64,000 nt of DNA from Sapria himalayana. Lineage: Eukaryota > Streptophyta > Magnoliopsida > Malpighiales > Rafflesiaceae. Of this stretch, positions 34,546 to 47,239 are shown piece by piece. The stretch's first letter is position 1. Each line of letters begins with the position of its first letter. The stretch is taken from the NCBI GenBank assembly GCA_029783825.1, contig JAREIK010002463.1, forward strand, positions 720,001 to 784,000. The letters run 5' to 3'. The notes beneath the pieces were generated by a model. The model saw only the letters and a list, made by a program, of their open reading frames with translations. It searched no databases and was not told the origin of the DNA. The position numbers were made by a program, and so were the translations under genes.

Positions 34546-37500
34546 GTCGAGTTAAAATTTATTAGTTAAATTTAATAAGATTTAAATTATCTTAAAATAT
34601 AATATGAGTAGGTTTTTGTTTAAAAAAAATGGTGGCTTTTGTAAATTTAATAAATAACTCATATAGTAAATATAAAATAATGAGTGATATTTATTAAAAA
34701 TATAGATCTTAAATAAATAAATTTATTTTGAAAAAATCAAGAAAAAATATACCATAAATAGTACTGCACATGGTTAACTACATGCATGTAGAAGTTGTTA
34801 GACAAATCAATATATTCCCTTCCCATTTTTCATGTTAGTTTATTCTAAAATACTCAACCTCAAAAATTTAGTGGAAGCAAGTACAAAAAAATAGGTCATG
34901 ATTCCTCATATTTTATTATTTAAAATAGATAAAATTCATGAGAATATTATAAATATGCATAAACTATCAAGTTAAAATATTTAGATGTAAAAGTAAATTA
35001 GTTACCCAAAATAGTTTTTATGGCCAAATGCATAACAAGGTTTAGAAAAAGTCTCATCTAAATATTCCAACAATACTGTCACAGATCTGCAAGCTTCAGA
35101 ATCAGGTTTGACCATCAACATTTCTTCCACCTTGGAAAAATATGAATGAGCAAATAGTGTCAAGTAGGACATTTTCAAGGAAACATGGAAAAAAATTATA
35201 TTTTATCTCTATAATGATATGTTTTCCAATATACAATTTAAGAATTTAAGAATAAGTTTTGAAATACACACACACACACACACACATATATAGCTATACA
35301 AATTTATGAAATCATAATGTATGTGTGTAAGTTATCAAATATTCTATTTTCAATCTCTATCCCATTTTCACATACATAATTTATGCATATTAAGGCTCCA
35401 CTAGGTCATAATGAAACTAGTAGAGAGAAAAACTAACATGCTAGCTATAGTCTAGCTATCACGCCCACTAGGGAACACACACACTTACTCTCATGATCCA
35501 AAGACTCATGAAAGATTTATCACTTTCCAGGCTTGGAACTATTGCTTTCACATAGTGGAACTCCAACATAAGTGCACAATGAGATTTAGGGTTATACTCC
35601 CAAAGGTATATATAATCTCTTCCTCTATGGATATTCATATAGTTTTAGTCATCGATGTCCTTACTAAGACTAATAGTCACCTCAAAACTCTATATCAAAA
35701 ACATGTTTTCTAAATTTATTCAAATTTTATTCAAAATATCATATAGCTCATATGACTTTAAATTATTTCTTATATGATTTTACCCATGCATATTAATCCT
35801 ATTTCAAAATTAGATAAATACTTCATAGACCATGATCTTTGGCACCATTTATACATAATCAAATACTATTTTTTTATTTTTTTTTTGAAAGATAACTTTC
35901 TTTAAAAAAAATACATGGGTAAATGCATTTCTAAATTTATCAAAACATCATTAATGGTGTTAAATATATGAGTTTCTAATAATTAATCATATATTTTATT
36001 TAAATGATTTAAATTTCATGAAATCATTTCAAAGAAACTAAAACAAATGGTTTATAATCATATCCATAATACCACACATCAAAAACATATATATCTAACT
36101 AATAATGCAAAATATAAAATTACACATATGTTTCTAAAGATTTTCCACCTTAAAGAAACTTTTCCAAACCTTAAAAATCAAACCATAACTCCAATATTTC
36201 AATACAATCTCCATAACTACAATTTAAACTCCAACAAAAAGAAAAAGAAAAATGGAGTTAAGAATTTATGTAATTTCAAGCCTAATTTATAAATCAAGCA
36301 AGAAAATTGAAAATATATTAACTAATCTCAACCCTAACCTTCCTTGTTGATATTACAACCCATCTATATAAGTGTTTTTGGTTGAAACAAAGGTTTTATT
36401 GAGCTTAATCTCTTCATAAAATGAATTTTCACTAAAATCATGAATTTTGTGTTTTATTTCAATGATTTTAATGAATAAATGAGGAAGAACCAAAAAAATA
36501 TGAGAAAAAAAAGAAATAAAGGAAAAGTCATAAGATAGAGAGAGAAATAAAAGAAATGAAAAATTTTATTTTCATTTAATAAAAAATTGGCCAGTTTGAA
36601 TCTGAGAGGCAAATTGGCCTCTAGAATTAAGTTTCACCATTTTCTTTCTAAAACTTCAAATCTAGCTAATTTAATATTAATTTTCACCATTTTTTATCAT
36701 TACAAATTTTGTGAACAAAAAAATAATTTTTAACAACTCTATATCATTTTATTTAACCAACTTAGCCAATTCAAATCAAAGGCTAGAATATAATTTTTTT
36801 TTCTGGTCCTCAAAATTCTACCTCACTTATTAGAATTTCATCCTAGAAATTTAAAATTCATGAATCAATGAGATGTTTATAATTCTTTTACAACTCTTTT
36901 TTATTTTTCTCAATCATGTTTTTTACACCTCAGTCTTTCCAAAAGACTTACGAAGTAGATCGACTTATTTCTTAATATCTTTTGTTTTTGGTCTAGAATA
37001 TGAACATATACTTATTATATTTTACATCTTCCACTAAAAATAAAATAGTATAATTTAATACATGAAATTGACTGAATGATACTTAAGTTGGGAACTTACT
37101 CTAAGCACAAAAATCTCCGGGCAAGGGAAGGAATTAATATTTTGATCTCACCTATGAATAAATCATGGATCTCCAAAATTGAGATCATGGATATAAAAAC
37201 CTCTAAGTACACATCCAATGGTGATCCACATAAAGTTGAAAGTAAAAACTTCTATGGAAGTGATATTAGAGAAGTTGGTGCTAGTTAACTTTTTTTTACA
37301 TACCAGAAATGAACCATAAGAGCAAGGTATATAAAAAGTTATTATATACTATGTTAAACTCTTATATTCATATAAAAATCTAATTCAAATTTTTTGTCAT
37401 ATGTTATGGGAATTGGAAAACTAATTCTCTCTTTTTTCTTTTCAATTATCTTTATTTAATAAATATAGATATGATTGTGTGATTTGAAAGGAACTTGTCA

Positions 37501-38264
37501 ATGTTTGTTATTATTTATAAGAATAGTGTGCTCCACATATCTCCCACATTTTTTCTACATAAGTAACATAATCAAATCAAGTCTCAATTCAATGAATCTT
37601 GACTTTGTTTGCTTCTCACTTACTTTATCACCTTTTAACACATAGACTTACCATATTAGTCTAGGGTGAGAAAAGATCAAAATGTCTTTTCCTTTGGGTG
37701 AGCCAGTCATATGCATCTCATGCTCATGAGGCTTGCTTCTTAATGACCTCGATCCTAATAAAGAGCACAAGTATCTAAAATCATGTTGAGATCATATCTA
37801 AAGAATGTCCTTGTCCCTCAATTTGGATCAAATCCAAATTACTTTATTCTAGCTTCAAACTTCTAAGGGTGTGATCCTTAGAAGTTTGAATCACATATTT
37901 TGGACACTAAGTTCAATATTTGAATCAAATAAGTCTTGAGAGGTATTTGACAATACATCATGACCACAATTGACCAAAGAGTTAGTGGTCTAATTGCAAA
38001 TACTTTAATAGATAATATCACATGCAAATCATTCATTCTTCTTTTTTATGTCTTTCTTGGTTCATTTCATAGCATGGGAAAAAGTGTAGCTCCCCTTATA
38101 CTGGCTACACCACATCTAGTTCAAGTGTAAAATATTTTTTATTCTGGGATATAATAGTCATTATTCATGTTATCAAAGATTTTTTTTATACCATTTTCAA
38201 TTTGGCTAAAGATTTCCAACTAATAATTTTAAGAAGTTGTAGTGGATATTTCCTTTCTCTATTC
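34546..38264. other. AT-rich DNA, unassigned
   Basis: No protein similarity recognised. A purine-rich GTGGGAGATATG on the minus strand near 37540 looks like a Copia polypurine tract, so part of this stretch may be eroded LTR sequence. It contains an (AC)n run at 35266-35286 and a pair of strong hairpins at 37821-37890. Confidence 0.4.
37821..37890. repeat. Two adjacent perfect hairpins
   Basis: TTCAAACTTCTAAGG (37854-37868) and its exact 15-bp complement (37876-37890) are separated by GTGTGAT. Immediately before it, ATTTGGATCAAATCCAAAT (37821-37839) is itself palindromic. Confidence 0.85.
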
Positions 38265-38799
38265 ACTACAAAAAAAAATCCAAATAGCAACGGATTTACG
38301 AAAAAAATAATCCCAAGCTAAAGTGCTTGTAAAAATTTTTCTATAGCAAATTTTTTAACAACAAAAATTTCCTAGCTAATTATATATTTCCTCTTGCTAA
38401 TTTTGGTCATAATTCAAAGGAGCAATTAATATTTTTCGAATAAATATCTACGGAAAATTTCCTAGCTAAATTAACTAGAGAAAATTACATTGCTATTTTC
38501 ATTCAATTATAAGAAAATAACTAGAACAATAGTTAGGGATCATAACATAGCTATTTTCACTATTATATTTTTTTTAAAAATTAGAATACAAACTTTTAAA
38601 TTTTTATATTAATAATGAATAAAAACATATACTAAAAACAATTGTTTTAATTAACTATAAGTTAAAGTAGTACAGAAATTAATCTGATATAATAGCATCA
38701 ATAGTACAAATAAAAAAAATAACATAGGTATCTAATCATCTAAAACTAAATCATCATCCTCACCATTAACTAGTGGATTTGTGGTAGGCTCTCAAATGT

Positions 38800-40700
38800 G
38801 GGTGCTCTACTGGATCTCGGTGTGCAATCTGTCATGTCAAGGCTGCTAACTATGACTCCATATAGGTCATCTGCTATTGCATTGCATTCTTTATTTCTTT
38901 CATCTCATAATTAACTTATTTCATTTACTGCATTTCATCCTTCAAAAAAGTAATATGTTGATCCTTCTATTTCATTTCTATCACCATAACTACAATACAT
39001 TCATTTGTTTTCATTACTTACTACTCAACCGCCTCATCCACAAATACTATGATAGAGGAACTAAACGCACAACTACTAGAACAAAAAGCAACTCCCTTCG
39101 AGTCGATCCATAGAACCCTCAACTGGCTAAGAAAAAACTTTCACATGTTCCTCCACGAGGTCTCATGATAAAATAAAAAATAAATTACTATGCTAGATAT
39201 AAATAAAACAAATCTAATATTTTTTATTCCACACTTAACTTTCAACATTTACTACACTAGTCAAATAGTTTATTAATATAAAAGATAATTATAGCAATCA
39301 TCCGAGACTTGTTGTCAACAAACTAGTCATCTACTTTCTTCACATGCATCTTTCTTAAGATCTCATAAAAATTGGGATCTCGACCCAAATATCCAGCCTA
39401 AAGCATGAATTTATTAAGTCAAAAAAACATATGTTACAAATTAAAGGAATACATTATTTAAAATTTGTATGGCTTAATAACTAATAAAAATGTGTTATCT
39501 AAAATTTTAAGTCATATTTTAAAAAAATGACAAGGAAAGAAAATGTTTGCCAAAATTGTAAAACCAAGCAAAAGTTTGAATTTTTTGGACTACTGGCCAA
39601 CTACTAAATATTTAAATGTTTTAAAGTTAAAAATATTATCAAATCTTGAGCATGCTCAATGATTGACTTTGACCCTCTTGTGTGGCGAAACATCCCTATA
39701 CCTAGTCTAGCTACCTTAGTCCATTAGTTCTTGTTGGCTATCTCTATTTATTTTTCTTCTGGCTCCTCCTAGTACTTAAGCCACTCTGGTCACTCATCCT
39801 CATGTATAAAATTGGGCATATCTTTTAAAATCTTTAATTTATGGATAAAGTTTGAGTACCGTTCAGTTGCTTTGCTCTTCCACAAGACTTTACCTGTCCA
39901 ATAAATTGGGGTGCCCATGAACACTGAATCTATATATAAAAAAACAAAAAAAAATGTATTAATAACAAGGACATTATTCTTTTATGCTTTAATAGTAACC
40001 AACTTAATAGTTGAACTAATTAGATAATTAATTTGTAATGCTTTTGTTTCTTTGTTTATATTTGAAAGTCATCAAAGTTAGTATTTTTAGTCGATTTAGA
40101 AACTTTCTTCCATGAGAATGCTTTGGAATCAACTATTTTCTTGAAAAACTTTATAATAATAGTCGAACACTTGTGAGATAGAAAGAAACTATAAAAATAA
40201 ACACAAAACATTGAAAACAAGCAATTCATAACTATACATAAAAACAAAACTACTAACATGGACATCATATTTTTTTTATTAAAGTAATATGTACATATAT
40301 GTTATATCCCCATCCATAATCTATATTACTAAACTTAGCACTGCCTGTATAGGAGCTAATAACAGATAATGATTTTGATGGTGTTGTAAAAGGGGGGATA
40401 GTATCTGATGATGTATGTGGTGTAGATGATGGTGATGGATCAGAAGTGTGTAGAGGAGGGACAATGGGTAATGGCCTTATATCTGATAAAGGTGATGGTG
40501 GTGTCAATGATGGTGATGGTGATATCTAGATAGTGTCGGTATGAGATGGTACTGATTCTGCAAAAGGACATAAAATACTAGATGAATCTCGTCCATGTCT
40601 GCATCCACGTTCACCATCTCGTCCACCTCCACCACACCCAAGTTCTTTATGCGCCATCTACAGTACAAAAATTTAATACATAAATTATATAATAGAGATA
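38800..40700 (-). pseudogene. CACTA second gene, Transposase_24-like
   Basis: Minus-strand pieces: HKELGCGGGGRDGERGCRHG (40.6 kb, Gly/Arg-rich N-terminus), Ser/Pro-rich DPSPSSTPHTSS (40.45 kb), GTPIYWTGKVLWKSK (39.9 kb), FRHTRGSKSIIEHAQDL (39.65 kb) and LGRDPNFYEILRKMHVKK (39.35 kb). The last two match the Gly-Ser, then Gly-Arg-x-Pro, then Thr/Met-His layout of Transposase_24. It is broken by stops. Confidence 0.6.
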
Positions 40701-40826
40701 TAATGAAAACATAAATTGATATTATATGATGAACAACCATGCATGTTAGAATAACGCACACCAATAAATTGCAACAAAATATAGAAAGTCTTTGAAACTA
40801 TATTATTATAATATAAATATAAAAGT

Positions 40827-41079
40827 TTAATTATCAATATCACTATCATCCTCTAATGGATCTTCTGACACTTCATCTAATTTTGATGGGAGTTCTGCTT
40901 CTAACTCATCTTCAAATTGAACATGATCATCTTCAATTTCTATTAGGCCACCATTTGAGTCACATAAGTTTATGTCATCTACATGCATAGGCTCAATATT
41001 ATTTATGTCATCTACATGCATAGGCTCAATATTATTTATGTCATCTACATGCATAGGCTCAATATTATTTATGTCATCT
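40827..41079 (-). pseudogene. Acidic C-terminal tail of the TNP2-like gene with 33-bp tandem repeat
   Basis: An Asp/Glu-rich tail (EDELEAELP, EDPLEDDSDIDN) as in CACTA transposases. It is preceded by three copies of an 11-residue unit MHVDDINNIEP, encoded by 33-bp units that are identical from about 40974 to 41079. Confidence 0.6.
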
Positions 41080-41369
41080 TCTTGAAATATGAGTACAATA
41101 GCTAAGTCTGCACTACTTTGTTGAGATGTTGGTACGTTAATATTTGATCAAGTTTTGATTTTGCAAATGGTTCACTAGTCACTCTTTTCATGAGATAAAC
41201 TTGGACACGTATAATAATATACTTGAGTGGCTTGAACTGTAATAATAAATATCTCATATGAATTAAAACTGTGTTTATGGTTAACCTCCACTAGCTTATA
41301 ATTCGAATGAATCTTTGTACCCATATTTCGTGTAGGATCAAACCACTCTCATTTTAATAAAACAATCCT

Positions 41370-43390
41370 ATTATTTTTCGAGTCCAGGATATTCCAACTC
41401 AATAACTTTTGCTTGTTGACCATAATAATCACTCTCATTTATACTATAATTTGAGCCTTTAATGCATACTCCACTGTTCCTAGTTGCTTTAGAAGATTTA
41501 TGCCCTATTTTGTAAAATTTATATCCATTGATAAAATATTTAGGATAGGTAGTCACATATCTAAACAGTGCTTTACTTAGATTATGTATGAATGTGTTGG
41601 AATCTCTATTTGAAGGATCATTTGTTTGTTACATATATTCAAAAAATGATGATAAAAAATGTAAGATACTAAAAAATCAAATTATTCAAAAAATTAAGGC
41701 TTTAATTTTTATCACATAGTTCTTGAACCAATTCTCAATTTTAGTTTCTAGCATATAATCAACCTCATAGGTGGGAATGATTGGTTTCCTATGTATTAAT
41801 TTCTCAACATAAACACTACAAAATTTAAACAGAGGGATAATAATAGATATCAATTTTTAATTATTCCTATTTGGGACAAAATAATCTTATGATTAGACCT
41901 ACAACCATTTTGGGCATACATACTCAATATATGGTGCAACCTCCTCACAATTACGTAAAACATAGCTTTGGGTTGCTTTGTACTTTTTATCTGTCATATA
42001 TCTTTTCTTTGCTCTTTCAATTGCTCTTATAGGGTACTTGAAGATAGATAGCTTATTCTTAGATTCATCTTCTACCAGCACACGACCAGCATCATTCCAA
42101 GGCACATTTTTATGCTTTATATTGACATTGTCATCAAAATAATAAGAACAAAAAGATGATGCTTCTTTTACTAAATAAGAATTTCAAATTGAACCTTCAA
42201 CTTTTCCCTTATTTCTAACATTTAATTTCAACTTGCAAAAATACCTACAACTATTATGTTGGGTTTCAATTTACTCAAATTATAATATAAATTTATGCTT
42301 GAAATAATATAACACACTTACTTATTTACCTCTCAAAAGGATACATCCACCTGTATTACACTATCCTAGCTATCCTTGCTTCATAAATCAAATAGATAGG
42401 CAAATACTCCATTGAGTCAAAAAAGCTCGGTGGAAATATCTGTTCAAGTTTACAAAGAATGAAAGGTATGTCTTTCTCCAGTCTCACCGTGTCATCTATT
42501 TTTATTATGGTTGTGGTTAGCTGTTTAAAGAACAAACTATGTTCTGTAAGGACCTTCTAAACATTTAGGAAAAGTATTTCATGGAAAGAAATTGGTATTT
42601 ATCTCTGCATAATTATATGATAGTCATGACTTTTCATTCCAAATAACTTCAGCTTCTTTATATCCACACATCTGCCCATATTTGACACATATCCATCAAG
42701 GAATTTCAAAATTTTAACTCATTCACACAAAGTCTATATTGCCTTCTTATCGAGTGTGTAACAAGCCCTAGGGTATTTTTGGTAGTCTCTTTCTGTTTCA
42801 ATTCAGGATGCCGACAATAATCATTCAACTCTTTTCTTGATTTAAAAGAATCATTTGTTTTCCCATCTACATTCAGGGAAGTGTTAAAAACATTATCAAA
42901 CATATTTTTTTCAATATGCATTACATCCAAGTTATGAAAAATAAAATTGGACATTCAATAAAGCAAGTCCCAAAAAATAATGCATTTTCTCTAGCCACAT
43001 GTTTGTATATTAGTCCATTAGTTTCAATAGCATCTATCTTAGTTACCTTCTTTAGACCTAGACTTTGAATTCTTTGTCAAGATATCATTTCATGAATGAA
43101 CAACTGGTGGAACTATCAACACTATTTTATTTTTTCGAAATGCAGAGTTATTTCTACGAAATGGATGATTGGTAGGTAGAAACTTATGATGATTATCAAA
43201 CCATGACTATTTACCACTAAATTAGAGAGTAAAAGTATCAGACTTGTCCATGTAATACAATCATGCTAACCATCATGTAGTACTCCAACCAGATAACAAT
43301 GAATATATAGAAAAATCACTTACTATCAACATAAGTGCCGCCCACATAATAGAATTTTGCTTCTTTAAGATATCATATGTATTCATGCCA
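41370..43390 (-). pseudogene. TNP2-like transposase core, DUF4218 and DUF4216 regions
   Basis: In order on the minus strand: LLSGWST and FDNHHKFLPTNHPFRR (43.3-43.1 kb); HNLDVMHIEKNMFDNVFNTS (42.9 kb, Transposase_21); GMKSHDYHIIMQR and CKLEQIFPPSFFD (42.6-42.4 kb, DUF4218); LRNCEEVAPYIEY (41.93 kb); NSGVCIKGSNYSINESDYYG with VIELEYPGL (41.45 kb, DUF4216). Many stops and frame changes. Confidence 0.82.
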
Positions 43391-43744
43391 GTATCTCACA
43401 AAATGATTCATCTATGCTATAAGAGGCTATAAGAAAACATCCAACATGTCTTTCAGGTTATTTGGCCCTAGAACCAATGCACCAATCAAAGCCACACAAA
43501 AAAGAATAAATTAGGAGAACACAAGAACCAAGTGAAAGGACAAGAAAGAGAAGTAAAAAAGAAAGGAATTTCATGTTTGAAGGACTAAGCTTCTAACTTC
43601 TCAATGAAGATCAAAGATTTAAAGTTCAATCATTTTTCTTCAAACTAACAACTAGAAATTTAAGGACCAAAGAAACATTTCATAGCATTACAGATATGGA
43701 ATGATTATAAATATGAACAATTATAGACATGAACAATAACATAC

Positions 43745-44045
43745 ACTGCAAGAAAAATCTAAAATAGCTAGAGAAAATTTTCTGGCTAAATGAGGGTTTT
43801 CCATCGCTAAACGGGATATAATGATGGATTAACGAAGGAAGCTTTACCAAGTTAAAGTGCTCATCACTAAAAATTACGGAGGGAAAGAGTCCCTAGCTAA
43901 AAAATTTTAGCAATGAAAAATTCTCTAGCTAAAATAATGATTTCCCTAGCTAAACTAGAAAAAGAAAAATCCCTAGCTAAATTAACAAGGGAAATTTCCC
44001 TAACTAAATTAGCAATGGAAAATTCTCTAGCTATTTTCATCCCAA
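43745..44045 (+). mobile_element. Second CACTA terminus, same orientation as 38265
   Basis: CACTGCAAGAAAAATCTAAA followed by repeated CCTAGCTAAA/GGAAAATTCTCTAGC subterminal motifs. CCAAGTTAAAGTGCTCATCA parallels CCAAGCTAAAGTGCTTGTAA at 38314, in the same orientation. It interrupts the TNP2-like gene, so it is probably the left end of a nested element whose right end I did not find. Confidence 0.55.
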
Positions 44046-44635
44046 AACTATTTTTAGAATTTTTTTTTTCAAAAAAATTTAATTAAATAATTTAATATTT
44101 TTATATTAAATTAAATAAAAAAAGAAACTATAAATAATAATTTATAAATAACAAAAAATAAAATCATTTAATAAATTATTCTGATACAATATTTTACATA
44201 ATTAAAACAAAAACATAACAAAATTTTATTATATCTTATTCATCAATGTATCTAGTGATAGTGTATATAGTATAATATATCCATACATTGACATTCTTTC
44301 TCTGCGTCCGATCACCATCAGCTCCTTTGATCACCATCTTTCTGATGCGACAAAGCTGTCAGAGTCACGATGCATTATGTCTAATAAAAAATCCCTTCAC
44401 TTATACAAGATTCGTATGGAAAATAATTCTGTACCATATCTATACGAAATTTAAATCAGTCAATAAAATCAAAATAAATAAATCAAGTTATATTTTGATA
44501 AATATATAATACTGTAGTATATATATACACATATACTATAGTGTATATGTATATAAATACACTAGCATTTCACTAGTTACATATATTACTACAATATTTG
44601 TACATATAAACTACAATATTATACGTACATAAATT

Positions 44636-44773
44636 AAGTATATATGTACGTATTTATCGAGTATATAAGTACGTATATACCGAGTATATATGTAAGTATA
44701 TATTGAGTATATATGTTCGTATATACTGAGTATATAAGTACATATATATCGAGTATATACATACATATATACT
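44636..44773 (+). repeat. 23-bp tandem repeat array 1
   Basis: About six units of (C/T)GAGTATATAAGTACGTATATA(C/T), period 23 bp with point changes. Isolated related units occur at 44905-44945. Confidence 0.8.
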
Positions 44774-45320
44774 ACATTATATATGGACATATATACTATA
44801 GTATTATATATATGTATATATAATCACATAGCCTTAGATTATACACACACATTTACTTTCATGCAAATACACATACCATCAAAGATAACAGAAAAAATAA
44901 ATATATACGTACGTATATACTAAGTATATACGTACGTATATATTGCTGCTGCTGCTGTTGCCACTAATAATAAAAGTGGGGTGGGCAATGATGCTCTACT
45001 AATGAAGTTCCCTGCCAACCACTCATTTTGTGATTGAGTTTTTGATGAGGCAGCGAGATGATTCTCCCAAAATAGGACCCGATATTCCTCCTAGCACTCA
45101 TGGCCTATAAAATTCAGGTAAAGTTACATTTTTCCTTCTGATTGAATACAGTTATGTGAAATCTAATAAAATTATATGACACTACACGAGCATCATCATC
45201 ATCATCCTAAGACCTAGTACAATTAGAACCAATCATTGTAGAACCTACAGCAAGAAAACATATTTCCTCATACATATGCTTTGTACCATGTGATAATTGT
45301 ATATCTACACAATTACTAAG

Positions 45321-45410
45321 AGCCTCTATCTACTTCTGTCTGCCTCTGTCAGCCTCTGTTTGCCTCTATTTGCCTCTGTCTACCTCTGTCTGCCTCTGTC
45401 TGCCTCTACC
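45321..45410 (+). repeat. 10-bp tandem repeat (TGCCTCTGTC)
   Basis: Nine in-register 10-bp units with few substitutions. A further out-of-register CTCT-rich unit follows. Confidence 0.9.
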
Positions 45411-45631
45411 TCTATCTGCCTGGCTGGCCTGGACTAAAAATATTATCATGCCACAGCTTTGGGGAAGGTCTAATATCCATGGCTTTTATGACATGCATCG
45501 GTAAGCAATGCACGATGATGACTAGACCAGCCCAAGCAATTATATATTCAAACATGTGTGTGTGTGTGTAAATGAGTGTGTATGTATAAAAATATATACA
45601 TGTCTACAAATAAATATATGCACCCACTTAT

Positions 45632-45735
45632 GTATATACTCGGTATATACGTACATATATACAGAGTATATAAGTACGTATATATCAGTATATATGTTCA
45701 TATATATTGAGTATATATATTGAGTATATACATAT
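45632..45735 (+). repeat. 23-bp tandem repeat array 2
   Basis: Four to five units of the same 23-mer as at 44636-44773 (for example AGAGTATATAAGTACGTATA), about 0.9 kb away. Confidence 0.75.
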
Positions 45736-46169
45736 CTACACAAAATAAGAGTGTCAAGAACAAACTTGCATTTGTATGGTACCAAAATTTTTTCATTCAT
45801 CTCACAGCTTCAGAAGCTAAGGTGTTGTTCCCAGCACCAAGAGGACCATCCAAGCCTTTTACATACCTATAATAGGCTAAAACTTTACCTAAAATATTTG
45901 GGGATACACAAACATATTCATAGATATATAAAAATAGTAATTATAGACATTCACAAACACAAATTTAAGTTGATAGTCATACAACTTCAACAAATATCTA
46001 AAAGATATCCAGCAATGATGTTTAGAGAGAAAGAGTGTGCAAATATAAAATGTTTCAGGAATAATAAAAATAATAGAAGTTCGGCTTCATTTTAATCTAG
46101 CTGAAATCAGTAAATATGGGACCCATGCATTGGAAGGACCGTGGCAATGTCTAAATGCTTTGAATCGGA

Positions 46170-46740
46170 TTTTTTTGTGTCTCACATCAGATGTCCTGCA
46201 AAGATTCTTTATTAGGTTAATTGGAAAAGCAAATAACAAGTGACAATTGTGAATATTTTTTACGACCAGGCCACTCCTTATTATCTGCAGCTTTAAGCAT
46301 TTCATAAAATTTCTGAACATCAGGATTAGGTGGTTCATCCATGTAATCTATATTGAAGTCAGCACTAGCAGCTTCCATGACCATTTTATGGTATGTGTTT
46401 GATGCTTCTTCACCAAAAGCAAATGATCCATTACTCTCATTTCAGTCAATGTTCAGAACCATTATACTTTCTCCATGATAAATCCAAACAAAATAATCTG
46501 GTACAAAGCCATATTTAGCCAAATGGTATCTTATAGTATTTACATCATGAAAAGGACTATTCTAATACTTGTGATGATTACATGGACACTTAATTTTTTC
46601 TCCATCCATCCATCTTGATTGACTATACACAAAATTGATGAAAGTTTCAAGTCCACTCAAAAAATATTTATTCAAAATTCCATTCATAAACATTTTGTAC
46701 ATCCACTAATGATATGAACTCATTTTGTCCTATTTTATTT
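46170..46740 (-). pseudogene. TNP2-like transposase, N-terminal (transposase-associated) domain
   Basis: The minus strand reads WMYKMFMNGILNKYFLSG, SRWMDGEKIKCPCNHHKY, then YHLAKYGFVPDYFVWIYHGE and MDEPPNPDVQKFYEMLKAAD. This is the zinc-binding transposase-associated domain of CACTA TNP2 proteins (Cys-Pro-Cys-x2-Cys, here with His replacing Cys) and its following linker. Stops are present. Confidence 0.75.
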
Positions 46741-46760
46741 ACAAATAATAATGCTCAATC

Positions 46761-47239
46761 ATTATTTTGAATTAAACATTCAATTACTTAAAGATATATT
46801 AATAATTAAATAAAATTACGTACAGATGAATATTTAAAAATTAAATATCATGAATATAGAGACAATGTGTTGTAAGAATCTACATGAATAGATAAATTAA
46901 TTTTTAGTACGATAAAGATTAATAGATATCACGCTATTACTAGATAAAGGGAACAAAATACGATAATGGACAAGAAAGGAATGCAAAAAAGAAAGATAAT
47001 TAAAGTTTGAAGGGGGAGAGGGAGAGGGAGAGAGAGAAAGAGGGAGAGAGAAAGAGAGAAAGGGGAGGAGACAAAACCTTGAATAAGAGCCCATTTGTGT
47101 CTTGGAAAACTACAACCCACCTTATCCCAAATTCTAGCATATCAACAAATATATACACTCATATATACATACAAATAAAATATAAAGATTTCATCTCGTA
47201 CTTCACTATAAACAACAATTTTAGTAATAGATTATTTGA
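46761..47239. other. AT-rich gap with a GA-rich tract
   Basis: No gene. A purine tract of GGGAGAGGGAGAGGGAGAG and similar units lies at about 47009-47072. Confidence 0.6.

Larger units (their letters stand above)
38265..46760 (-). mobile_element. Degraded CACTA (En/Spm) transposon, interrupted
   Basis: The left terminus CACTACAAAAAAAAATCC at 38265 is followed by CCTAGCTAA subterminal repeats. Minus-strand genes follow the CACTA layout: TNP2-type transposase (46.74-41.37 kb, broken) and a Transposase_24-type second gene (40.7-38.8 kb). The right terminus was not found. Sequence between 43.4 and 46.1 kb is foreign to the transposase. All frames are broken. Confidence 0.7.

Noticed and set aside
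45321..45410. CRISPR-like array
   Set aside because: Units are contiguous decamers with no spacers, in plant nuclear DNA; a simple minisatellite.
45540..45800. 86-codon Tyr/Ile-rich frame
   Set aside because: Low-complexity reading of the 23-bp TATA/GTAC array and a TG microsatellite.
46897..47120. Ser/Leu/Pro-rich minus-strand frames
   Set aside because: Translation of the GA-rich purine tract; no family resemblance.
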